Shown: in pieces, positions 39,553 to 47,785 of the stretch | How the letters are laid out: each line of letters begins with the position of its first letter | Numbering within the stretch: the stretch's first letter is position 1 | Source: Kistimonas sp. bin40 | GTDB taxonomy: Bacteria > Pseudomonadota > Gammaproteobacteria > Pseudomonadales > Endozoicomonadaceae | Assembly: GCA_002238585.1 (NCBI GenBank) | Contig: MPMQ01000009.1 | Span: 1 to 64,000 of the forward strand | Direction of reading: 5' to 3' | DNA: 64,000 nucleotides | The notes under the pieces: model-generated | The model's database searches: none | Seen by the model: only the letters and a program-made list of their open reading frames with translations | What the model was told of the DNA's origin: nothing | Made by a program: the position numbers and the translations under genes

Positions 39553-41409
39553 ATGCGGCACTCTCCGACACTGTCTTCTGCCCCCTGCTCGCGCATCAAC
39601 GCCTGCGGTCAGCTGCGGCGAGCGGCCCCTGGCTCCCGCCGGAAAACCCCGGCCTCATCTGTCGCAAGGCATAACAACGGCCGCACAGAATTCCATCAAT
39701 CCAGCCATCTGAAAAGGCACCTGGGGACCTGGATTGGAGAGCTCCCCCAGGTCTGGCTCAAAGCAGGCTGTGAACGGGCATCCGCACCATCAGGAGCGCT
39801 GACCAGACACCTGCGCATCCACTCAGGGACAAAGCCTTTTGTCTGCCCACAGGAAGGCTGTGCAGCTTCATTCAAACAATCAAGCCATCTGATACAGCAT
39901 GTGCGTGTCCACACCGGGGAAAAACCCTTTGTCTGTCCCTTTGAAGGCTGCAAACACGCGTCTGCACACTCAAGCAACCTGACAAAACACTTCCTCCGGG
40001 TCCACACCAGAGCAAAACCCTTTGACTGTCCCCGGGAAGGCTGCGGATATGCGTGCGCAACATCAGACGACCTGAAAATTCACTTGCGCGTCCACTCAGG
40101 AGAAAAAGCCTTTGTCTGTCCAGATGAGTGCTGTGGACAAGCGTTCACACAGTCAGGCGGCCTGAAAATCCACATGCGTATTCACACCGGAGCCAGACCC
40201 TTCGTCTGTCCCGATGCGCACTGTGGACAAGCATTCAGACAGTCAGGCGGCCTGACAGCCCACTTGCGTATCCACGCCGGAGCAAAACCCTTTGTCTGTC
40301 CTTACGAAGACTGTGGACGTGCATTCGCAGAATCAGGCGGCCTGACAAGGCATGTGCGCGTCCACACAGGAACAAAACCCTTTGCCTGTCCAAATGAGAG
40401 CTGTAACCGTTTGTTCACACAAACAAGCCACCTGAAAAGCCACTTGCGCATCCACACAGGAGAAAAACCCTTTGGCTGTCCCTACGCAGACTGTGGATAT
40501 ACGTCCACCCAATCAAGCTGCCTGAAAAGGCACTTGCGTGTCCATACCAGAGAAAAGCCCTTTGTCTGTCTGTATCAACGCTGTAGATGTGCGTTCGTGC
40601 AGGCAGCCCATCTGAGAGCGCACTGGCATATCCACTCCGGAGAAAAACCCCTGGTCTGTCCACAGGAAGGCTGCGGATACAGGTGCGCAATACCCGGTAA
40701 GCTGAAACGGCACTCTCAGGTCCACTCTGCGCACAAAACCCTGGTCCGTCCCCATGAAGGCTGGGAACATTCGTACACACCATCAAAAAATGTGGCAAGC
40801 CACGTGCGAAAAACGAAACAGCTGCCGAGTACCCACAGCGGCGCAAAATCCTGGCGTTATGGGCCAGGCAGCTGTGAAAAACAACGCAGGAAAAAAAAAT
40901 GCCTGAAGATACCCACCCCACCCGGCTTCGTGCCTGGCAAGGACTCAGCGGCCTCGCCTGCCCAGCCAGGTTCATACAGACAGCAATCAGGGAGAGCGCC
41001 TCAGCTCCCGCAGGCACAAGGTGAAGCCTTGGCTGCTGCAGCAGCCACCAATCCTTTCATAAAAAAGAGACGGGCGGATGCCCGCGTGCGAACACCCGGC
41101 AGTCATTGCGCCACTCCGGCGCAAGGGATGACTGGCGCAAACCCGGCCAGCCACTACCCTGGCGTGATTGCCTGGGTGTACGGCGGTGTGGTTTACAAAG
41201 CCCGGCAAAACCAGACTCCTGGCAGGTCAAAGGCTCACCACTACCAGCAAGATCCCGGACTCACGGAGTCCTGGACAGATGCCCGGCCATCCCCGGGCTC
41301 CCGCCAGCCTGATACCCTGGTGAAACGCGGCTGCGGCCCTCGCCTGTCCGGGCTCAAGAGCGCGCCATCTGCCAGAAAGATTGGTCGGGAAACAACGGGA
41401 GCGGGGTAA
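39553..41409 (+). CDS. zf21: 10-finger C2H2 protein with extended end
   Basis: 618-aa protein; ATG after TTACCGGACACCCCT. Ten good fingers at residues ~90-400 and a decayed unit at each end (LKAGCE, RPHEGWE). Three consecutive QSGG/ESGGL helices (40130-40350) are close copies. Tail HYPGVIAWVYGGVVYK. The original stop is lost and 48 extra residues run to TAG in the zf22 leader (TTGAG), overlapping its GGTAAC half-site. Confidence 0.82.
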   Translation: MRHSPTLSSAPCSRINACGQLRRAAPGSRRKTPASSVARHNNGRTEFHQSSHLKRHLGTWIGELPQVWLKAGCERASAPSGALTRHLRIHSGTKPFVCPQEGCAASFKQSSHLIQHVRVHTGEKPFVCPFEGCKHASAHSSNLTKHFLRVHTRAKPFDCPREGCGYACATSDDLKIHLRVHSGEKAFVCPDECCGQAFTQSGGLKIHMRIHTGARPFVCPDAHCGQAFRQSGGLTAHLRIHAGAKPFVCPYEDCGRAFAESGGLTRHVRVHTGTKPFACPNESCNRLFTQTSHLKSHLRIHTGEKPFGCPYADCGYTSTQSSCLKRHLRVHTREKPFVCLYQRCRCAFVQAAHLRAHWHIHSGEKPLVCPQEGCGYRCAIPGKLKRHSQVHSAHKTLVRPHEGWEHSYTPSKNVASHVRKTKQLPSTHSGAKSWRYGPGSCEKQRRKKKCLKIPTPPGFVPGKDSAASPAQPGSYRQQSGRAPQLPQAQGEALAAAAATNPFIKKRRADARVRTPGSHCATPAQGMTGANPASHYPGVIAWVYGGVVYKARQNQTPGRSKAHHYQQDPGLTESWTDARPSPGSRQPDTLVKRGCGPRLSGLKSAPSARKIGRETTGAG

Positions 41410-41424
41410 CAAGCCGGTCACAGG
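41403..41424 (+). promoter_or_regulatory. leader dyad of zf22
   Basis: GGGGTAACAAGCCGGTCACAGG: GTAAC/GTCAC arms; overlaps the last codons of zf21. Confidence 0.45.
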
Positions 41425-41487
41425 CACGGATACATACAGACAGCCGCTGCACTCCAATCTCCGGCGGCTTGCTACCGGAAACTCTCT

Positions 41488-43245
41488 ATGCTGTACTCCT
41501 CGACAATGTCTTATGCCTCCTGCGGCAACGCCGGTGGTCAGCCTCGGCGAACCGTCGCGCGCGCCAGCTCCAGGCGGCAAACCGCCGCTCCCTGTATCTG
41601 CCCGTATGGCAACTGCTGCAAAAATTTCAGGAATGGCCACCTCCTGAAACGGCACCTGAAAATCCACTGCGAAGAACGAAACTTTGTTTGCCCCTATGAA
41701 GGCTGTAAACACGCATCCAGACATTCCAGTAATCTGACCAGGCATCTGCGTGTCCACACCGGAAAAAAACCTTTTCCCTGCCCCTACGAAGGCTGTAAAT
41801 ATGCGAGCACAGCATCAAACAACCTGGCAAGACACCAACGTGTCCACACCGGAAAAAAACCTTTTCCCTGCCCCTACGAGGGCTGTGGACATTTGTCCTC
41901 CCAATCAGCCTGTCTGAAACTACACTTGCGTGTCCACACGAGAGAAAAGCCTTTTTCTTGCCCCTGGGAAGGCTGTCAATGTTCGTTCTCCCAATCGGGC
42001 AGCCTGAAAATACACTTGCGTGCCCACACGGGAGCAAAACCTTTTTCCTGTCCATACGAAGGCTGTGGATATGCGTCCACGAACTCGGCCAACCTGGAAA
42101 GGCACCTGCTTGTCCACTCAGGAGAAAAACCCTTTGCCTGTCCCTGGCAAGGCTGTGGGCAGGCGTTCACCCAATCAGGCAGCCTGAGAATACACTTGCG
42201 TGCCCACAGGGGAGCAAAAGCTTTTTCCTGCCCCTACAAAAGCTGTCAATATGCATCCACCCGAGCAGACTGCCTGAAAATACACTCGCGTGTTCACACG
42301 GGAGAAAAACCTTTTCTCTGCCAATACGAAGGCTGTGAATATGCAGCCGCCCAATCAGGCGGCCTGAAAATACACTGGCGTGTCCACTCGAGAGAAAAAC
42401 CTTTTCTCTGCCAATATGAAGGCTGTGAATATGCATCCGCCCAATCAGGCGGCCTGAGAATACACTTGCATACCCACACCAAAGAAAACGACTTTGTCTG
42501 TCCTCATGAAGGCTGTGGACGTTCGTACACACAACCAAACACCTTGACAAAGCCCTTGCGTGTCCACAAAGGGACAAAGCCCTTTATCGATCCTGGCCAG
42601 GACTGCGCAACCCGATTCAACCACTTCAGAAAAATGAAAAGCCTTCTGAGCACCCAACGCGAAACACAATCCTGTCGTTGTGAGCTGGACGGCCGTGAAA
42701 CACAGCGCGGGCAAAAAAGACGCCTGCTTTTCTGCATGGGATCACAGAATGCAGAATCAGCATATTGCTACGCCCACGAAGACGGCTGTCCAGAACGCAG
42801 ACACTCCGACCGGCTGCACAAGCGGCTGCCTGTCCACAGCAGAAAGCAGCCCCATCCCCGTCGCTCCCTGCAATCCAACAGCAAGGGCTTGAGTTGCCCG
42901 ACTGCGAAAATGCAAACGCGCCCCCAGCCTGGTGAGCACGCTGGCCCCTCTGCTTACGACGGCCATGAAACAAGCTGTGCACCACAGCTCGCACGCCAGT
43001 CCCAGCTTGTGACTCAGAGCCACAAAAGGTGCTATCACTCTGCGCCCGCACCAGGCCAGAGGCCCTTGGCATGCACATCCAGCCTGAAGACAGATTTGAA
43101 TCGGCACACCGGCGCAACGCCGCCAGGCCACTACTGCCCTGTTATCACATGGGTGTCCGGCGGCGTCGTTTACAGGCCTCCACCACCGGCAACCAACGCC
43201 CCGACTGGCAGAATCTGTAGCAAGTGCGGCTCCTGGGGCCTGTGA
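41488..43245 (+). CDS. zf22: 10-finger C2H2 protein
   Basis: 585-aa protein; ATG after GCTACCGGAAACTCTCT. Ten regular fingers at residues ~36-350, with an eleventh broken at its first His (LTKPLRVH). The fingers are unusually alike, with FPCPYEGC or FSCPYEGC knuckles and KIH endings; two CQYEGCEYA fingers (42300-42480) are near copies. A capping motif CATRFNHFRKMKS and a ~190-residue linker lead to HYCPVITWVSGGVVYR, then ICSKCGSWGL and TGA after stop loss. Confidence 0.85.
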   Translation: MLYSSTMSYASCGNAGGQPRRTVARASSRRQTAAPCICPYGNCCKNFRNGHLLKRHLKIHCEERNFVCPYEGCKHASRHSSNLTRHLRVHTGKKPFPCPYEGCKYASTASNNLARHQRVHTGKKPFPCPYEGCGHLSSQSACLKLHLRVHTREKPFSCPWEGCQCSFSQSGSLKIHLRAHTGAKPFSCPYEGCGYASTNSANLERHLLVHSGEKPFACPWQGCGQAFTQSGSLRIHLRAHRGAKAFSCPYKSCQYASTRADCLKIHSRVHTGEKPFLCQYEGCEYAAAQSGGLKIHWRVHSREKPFLCQYEGCEYASAQSGGLRIHLHTHTKENDFVCPHEGCGRSYTQPNTLTKPLRVHKGTKPFIDPGQDCATRFNHFRKMKSLLSTQRETQSCRCELDGRETQRGQKRRLLFCMGSQNAESAYCYAHEDGCPERRHSDRLHKRLPVHSRKQPHPRRSLQSNSKGLSCPTAKMQTRPQPGEHAGPSAYDGHETSCAPQLARQSQLVTQSHKRCYHSAPAPGQRPLACTSSLKTDLNRHTGATPPGHYCPVITWVSGGVVYRPPPPATNAPTGRICSKCGSWGL

Positions 43246-43288
43246 CCCGACACCTGGCCGCATCCGCCCAAATGCCCGGCGGGAAGAC

Positions 43289-43314
43289 GCTTGAGGGCGT
43301 GACAACATGGTCAC
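43289..43314 (+). promoter_or_regulatory. leader dyad of zf23
   Basis: GCTTGAGGGC then GTGACAACATGGTCAC (43299-43314) with perfect GTGAC/GTCAC arms; preceded by GGCGGGAAGAC. Confidence 0.55.
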
Positions 43315-43378
43315 AAAGCGGCAACAACAGACGGCCTCTGAACTCCAAGTCCCAGTCCATCTGCACCGGAAAACCTCC

Positions 43379-44905
43379 ATGCTGCTCTTTTCCACACTTC
43401 CCCCTGCGCCAACGCCACTGACAGGGCATGGCAAGCCGCCGTCCCGCTCCGGCAGGAGAGCTCTCACCCTGCGTATCGGCCCTGATGACTGCGCCACAGC
43501 CTTCAACCGCTACCACCTGAAAAAGCACCGGAGAAACCGCAGTGGAAGAAAACTCTTTGTCTGTCCACATGAAGGCTGTGAGCAAGCGTTCTCATTCTCA
43601 AGCCATTTGAGGCGACACGCGCGTATCCACTCAAAGACAAAAACCTTCTCCTGTCCACACGCAGGCTGTGGCCATTTGGCCAGCCGGGCACATGATCTGC
43701 AATGTCACTTGTACGCTGTTCATGGCGCAGAAAAATCTTTTGTCTGCCCCCGTGCAGGCTGTCGCTATGCGACCGTCCAGCGCTCTGATCTGGCAAAACA
43801 CTGGCGTGTCCATTCAGGAGAACGACCCTATAGCTGTCACTATGCAGGCTGTCGACGTTCGTTCAAACAGTCCAGCGCCCTGACAATGCACTTGCGTATC
43901 CACTCAAAAGCAAAACCCTTTGCCTGTCCTCAAGAAGGCTGTGGCTATTCATCCGTACGCGCAGGCGACCTGAAGAAACACACGCGCATCCACTCAGAAA
44001 AAAGAATCTGGGCTGGTTCACAGGAAGGCTGTACAGGTACCTTCGGGCGACGAAGTACCCGCCAAACCCACAGGCACTGCCAGTCAACAGCAAAACCCTT
44101 TGCCTGTCCTCGAGGAGGCTGCGGCTATTCATCCGTACGCGCAGGCGACCTGAAGAAACACACGCGCATTCACCTGGAAGCAAAAACCTACGTCTGTCCA
44201 GATAAAGACTGTGGACGTGCGTTCAAACGCACATCCACCCTGAGTACCCACTACCGTATCCACTCAGGAGAAAAACCTTTTCCCTGTTTGCATGGAGACT
44301 GTGGTCGTGCTTTCGTCCAAAAAGGTGCTCTGATATACCATTTGCGTACTGTTCATACCAAAGAAAAACCTTTTGTTTGTCCCCATGATGACTGTGCACG
44401 TCCGTTCGCCCACTCAAGCCACCTGACAGCACACTTGCACACCCACTCAGCAGCACGACCCTACGTCTGCCCTTATGAAGGCTGTAACTCTTCGTTCAAA
44501 CACGCAAGAAGCATCAGGACACACTGCCACATCCACTCCGGCAAGAAACCCTGGCCCTGTCCCTATGACGGCTGTGGCCATTGGTTCCGGCAGCCAGGCA
44601 TCCTGACCCGACACCTGCGTACCCACTCAGGAGAAAAGCCCCTGGTCTGTCCACATGAAGACTGTGGACGTGCGTTCGCCCGCGCATGGAGTCTGACAGT
44701 ACACTTGCGCGCCCACCTGAAAAAAACCTCCGGTGCCTGCCCTGACGCGAGAACAGGCGACAGTCATGGCGCCACAGCTGCGCAAGAAACAATCAGCGCC
44801 AACCCGCCAGGGCACCGCTGCCATGTCATCGCAAGGGTGTCCGGGGGCATTGTTTACATGCCTCCACCACCGGCACAACACCCCCGTCACTGGCCGCGCC
44901 TGTAG
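43379..44905 (+). CDS. zf23: 12-finger C2H2 protein, array runs to the tail
   Basis: 508-aa protein; ATG after CACCGGAAAACCTCC. Twelve good fingers and two decayed ones (GPDDC, GSQEGC) cover residues ~50-465. A two-finger segment beginning [19 protein letters not shown] (43910-44020) recurs at 44090-44180. There is almost no linker: the last finger leads straight to DSHGATAAQ and the tail HRCHVIARVSGGIVYM. TAG stop. Its tail and 3' spacer are the closest relatives of those of zf24. Confidence 0.86.
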   Translation: MLLFSTLPPAPTPLTGHGKPPSRSGRRALTLRIGPDDCATAFNRYHLKKHRRNRSGRKLFVCPHEGCEQAFSFSSHLRRHARIHSKTKTFSCPHAGCGHLASRAHDLQCHLYAVHGAEKSFVCPRAGCRYATVQRSDLAKHWRVHSGERPYSCHYAGCRRSFKQSSALTMHLRIHSKAKPFACPQEGCGYSSVRAGDLKKHTRIHSEKRIWAGSQEGCTGTFGRRSTRQTHRHCQSTAKPFACPRGGCGYSSVRAGDLKKHTRIHLEAKTYVCPDKDCGRAFKRTSTLSTHYRIHSGEKPFPCLHGDCGRAFVQKGALIYHLRTVHTKEKPFVCPHDDCARPFAHSSHLTAHLHTHSAARPYVCPYEGCNSSFKHARSIRTHCHIHSGKKPWPCPYDGCGHWFRQPGILTRHLRTHSGEKPLVCPHEDCGRAFARAWSLTVHLRAHLKKTSGACPDARTGDSHGATAAQETISANPPGHRCHVIARVSGGIVYMPPPPAQHPRHWPRL

Positions 44906-44987
44906 CGGGACACTGTCAGTCGCTCCCCGACTGTCAACGCCTGACATGTCTCCACTGCAGCAGTCTGAGCTATCCGTTGCAAGGATG

Positions 44988-45016
44988 CTTGATCAAGATA
45001 ACAGGATGATCACAGG
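44988..45016 (+). promoter_or_regulatory. leader dyad 1 of zf24
   Basis: CTTGATCAAG perfect, then ATAACAGGATGATCACAGG. Identical in sequence to the first dyad of zf25. Confidence 0.6.
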
Positions 45017-45070
45017 AGCGAATCAACAAGGGCAGGCTGGGGATGGCGGGCCAGAAAAGGTTCCAGCGCA

Positions 45071-45086
45071 GGGACAAGACTGTCAC
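45071..45086 (+). promoter_or_regulatory. leader dyad 2 of zf24
   Basis: GGACAAGACTGTCACC. A second, extra copy of the GTGACA/TGTCAC dyad, one arm mutated; followed by CGGACGAATAG. Confidence 0.5.
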
Positions 45087-45150
45087 CCGGACGAATAGAA
45101 AAGACAGGTTGAGCACTCCAGACACCACTCAACCTTCACCGGACACCATC

Positions 45151-47280
45151 ATGCTGCACACCCGACCACTCTCCCCTGACGCCAGTACCCTGTCTGCAAC
45201 AGGCCAACCTGGGCACCCAGCCCCAGGCGCCAGTCGGAAAAAGCGCAAACGCTGCGTCTGTCCGTACAACGACTGCGGCAAAATCCTCAGTCAATACAAA
45301 AGCCTGAAGATGCACCTGAGAACCCATACCGGCGAAAGACCCTTTGTCTGTCCCCATGAAGGCTGTGAACATACATTCACGCAGCGCAGCGGTCTGACAT
45401 ACCATTTGCGCGCGGCTCACTCCGGCAAAAAAAAATTTCCCTGTCCACAGCAAGACTGTGGACAGGCGTTCGCACAAGCAAGCGATCTGACAAAACACTT
45501 GCGTGTCCACACGCGGGGAAAGCCCTTTGCCTGTCCCTGGCACAGCTGCGGAAAGTCGTTCGCACAATCAGTCCACCTGAAACTCCACTTACGCACCCAC
45601 ACGCGGGAAAAGCCCTTCGTCTGTCCACAGGAAGGCTGTGGTTATTCATGCAGGCAGTCAAATGACCTGACAAGACACTTGCGTGGCCACTCAGGGGAAA
45701 CCCCTTTTCCCTGTTGGCATGAAAGCTGTGGGCGTGCATTTTCACACGCACACGCCCGGCTCTACCATTGGCGTAGTGTTCATGCCAGGGAAAACCTTTT
45801 TGCATGTTCCCATGAAGGCTGTGACTATTCGTGCGCACAATCAAGCTACCTGAAAATACACAAGCGTCTGCACTCAGGAGAAAAACCTTACGTCTGTCCT
45901 CATGAAAGCTGTGGTTTTGCATGCAAGCAGTCAAGTTCCCTGACAAGACACTTGCGTCTCCACTCAGGAGAAAGACCTTTTCCCTGTTTGTATGAAGGCT
46001 GTGGACGTGCGTTTACACAATCAAGTGCCCTGATCTACCACTGGCGCGGTATTCATGCCACAGAAAAATCTTTTGTATGTTCCCATGAAGGCTGTGGACG
46101 TGCGTTTGCACAGTCAAATGCCCTTCTCTACCACTGGCGGGCTGTTCATGCCACAGCACAATCTTTTGTATGTTCCCATGAAGGCTGTGGCTATTCGTCC
46201 GCAAGTTCCGGCAACCTGACAATCCACCTGCGTCGGCACTCAGGAAAAAAACCTTTTGTCTGTCCGTACGAAGACTGTGGGTACGCGTCCGCACAATCAT
46301 CCAACCTGAAAATGCACGAGCGTCTGCACTCAGGAGAAAAACCTTACGTCTGTCCCCATGAAGGCTGTGGTGATTCATTCAGGCGGTCAAATGCCCTGAC
46401 AAGACACTTGCGTGTCCACTCAGGAACAAGACCTTTTTCCTGTTTATCTGAAGGCTGTGGACGTGTGTTTCCACAGTCAAGCGCCCTGCTCTACCACTGG
46501 CGGACTGTTCATGCCAGAGCAAAATCTTTTGTATGTTCCCATGAAGGCTGTGGACGTGCGTTTCCACAGTCAAGCACCCTGCTCTACCACTGGCGGGCTG
46601 TTCATGCCACAGAAAAATCTTTTGTATGTTCCCATGAAGGCTGTGGACAGGCGTTTCTACAGCCAGGTGCCCTGCTCTACCACTGGCGGGCTGTTCACGC
46701 CACAGAAAAATATTGTGTCTGTTTCCATAAAGGCTGTGGCTATTCGTGCGCAAGTTCCAGCAACCTGAAAACGCACTTGCGCATCCACGTGCGGACAAAG
46801 CCCTTTGTCTGTCCACATGAGGGCTGTGGTTATTCATGCAGGCAGTCAAATGACCTGACAAGACACTTGCGTGTCCACTCAGGAGAAAGACCTTTTCCCT
46901 GCTTGTATGAAGGCTGTGGACGTGCGTTTGCACAATCACGTGCCCTGATCTACCACTGGCGAGGTATTCATGCCACAGACAAATCTTTTGTATGTTCCCA
47001 TGAAGGCTGTGGCTATTCGTGCGCAAATTTCAGCAACCTGAAAAGACACCTGCGTCTGCACTCAGGAGAAAAACCCTACGCCTGTCCGTACGAAGACTGT
47101 GGGTACGCGTCCACACAATCAGGCAACCTGAAAAGACACCTGTGTCTGCACTCACACCTGCGTCTGCACTCGGAAGAAAAACCTTTTGTATGTTCCCATG
47201 AAGGCTGTGGGCATTCGTTCGTACGACCAAACCAGCTGAAAAGACACCTGCGTCTGCACACACGCAGGAGAAAAACCTGA
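45151..47280 (+). CDS. zf24: 22-finger C2H2 protein, largest array
   Basis: 709-aa protein made almost wholly of fingers: 22 units over residues ~36-700. ATG after TTCACCGGACACCATC. A basic KKRKR stretch before the first finger (residues ~31-36) could be a nuclear localisation signal. Many fingers have H-X4-H with [11 protein letters not shown], including a run of near copies at 46440-46720; another pair ([14 protein letters not shown]) is 1.2 kb apart. A net 4-nt insertion in a CACACA tract near 47255 shifts the frame, so translation ends at RRRKT before the tail. Confidence 0.82.
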   Translation: MLHTRPLSPDASTLSATGQPGHPAPGASRKKRKRCVCPYNDCGKILSQYKSLKMHLRTHTGERPFVCPHEGCEHTFTQRSGLTYHLRAAHSGKKKFPCPQQDCGQAFAQASDLTKHLRVHTRGKPFACPWHSCGKSFAQSVHLKLHLRTHTREKPFVCPQEGCGYSCRQSNDLTRHLRGHSGETPFPCWHESCGRAFSHAHARLYHWRSVHARENLFACSHEGCDYSCAQSSYLKIHKRLHSGEKPYVCPHESCGFACKQSSSLTRHLRLHSGERPFPCLYEGCGRAFTQSSALIYHWRGIHATEKSFVCSHEGCGRAFAQSNALLYHWRAVHATAQSFVCSHEGCGYSSASSGNLTIHLRRHSGKKPFVCPYEDCGYASAQSSNLKMHERLHSGEKPYVCPHEGCGDSFRRSNALTRHLRVHSGTRPFSCLSEGCGRVFPQSSALLYHWRTVHARAKSFVCSHEGCGRAFPQSSTLLYHWRAVHATEKSFVCSHEGCGQAFLQPGALLYHWRAVHATEKYCVCFHKGCGYSCASSSNLKTHLRIHVRTKPFVCPHEGCGYSCRQSNDLTRHLRVHSGERPFPCLYEGCGRAFAQSRALIYHWRGIHATDKSFVCSHEGCGYSCANFSNLKRHLRLHSGEKPYACPYEDCGYASTQSGNLKRHLCLHSHLRLHSEEKPFVCSHEGCGHSFVRPNQLKRHLRLHTRRRKT

Positions 47281-47535
47281 CGTCTGGCCACATGAAGACT
47301 CTGGACGTACGTTAACCTGCCGGGAGTCGGACAGCGCACTTACGCGTCCGCCTGAGAAGAACAAGCCGGTGCCTGCCCTGGCGAGAGAACACACGACAGT
47401 CATGGCGCCACAGCTTCGCAAGAAACAATCAGCGCACATCCGCCAGGACACCGCTGTCATGTCATCACAAGGGTGTCCGGGAGCATTGTTTGCATGCCTC
47501 CACCACCGGCACAACAACCCCCTCACTGGCCGAGC
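47281..47535 (+). pseudogene. detached tail module of zf24
   Basis: After a further broken finger the sequence reads DSHGATASQETISAHPPGH and RCHVITRVSGSIVCM from 47395, ending in TAA. It is the same module as the zf23 C-terminus, cut off from zf24 by two compensating frame changes. Confidence 0.75.
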
Positions 47536-47622
47536 CGGTAACGGGGCACTGTCAGTCGCGCCCCGACTCTCAACGCCTGATATGTCCCACTGCTGCAGTC
47601 TGCGCTATCCGTTGCAAGGATG
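47536..47622. other. zf24-zf25 spacer, copy of the zf23-zf24 spacer
   Basis: Nearly the same as 44906-44987 (CACTGTCAGTCG, CCGACT-TCAACGCCTGA, GCTATCCGTTGCAAGGATG), which shows a recent tandem duplication of a whole gene unit. Confidence 0.75.
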
Positions 47623-47650
47623 CTTGATCAAGATAACAGGATGATCACAG
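47623..47650 (+). promoter_or_regulatory. leader dyad 1 of zf25
   Basis: CTTGATCAAG at 47623-47632, then ATAACAGGATGATCACAG. Confidence 0.6.
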
Positions 47651-47705
47651 GAGCGAATCAACAAGGGCCGGCTCTCGAGGGCGGGCCAGCAAAGGTTCCA
47701 GCGCA

Positions 47706-47721
47706 GTGACAAGACTGTCAC
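47706..47721 (+). promoter_or_regulatory. leader dyad 2 of zf25
   Basis: GTGACA-AGAC-TGTCAC with perfect 6-nt arms, followed by CAGGAGGAATAG. The undamaged version of the second zf24 dyad. Confidence 0.58.
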
Positions 47722-47785
47722 CAGGAGGAATAGAAAAGACAGGTTGAGCACTCCAGACACCAGTCGACCTTCACCGGACACCACC

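Noticed and set aside
44985..45017. TTGATC read as a -35 box with GATAAC as a -10 box
   Set aside because: Spacing is far from 16-18 nt in all copies, and the text is better explained by the two palindromes. A promoter may be there but I cannot place its boxes.
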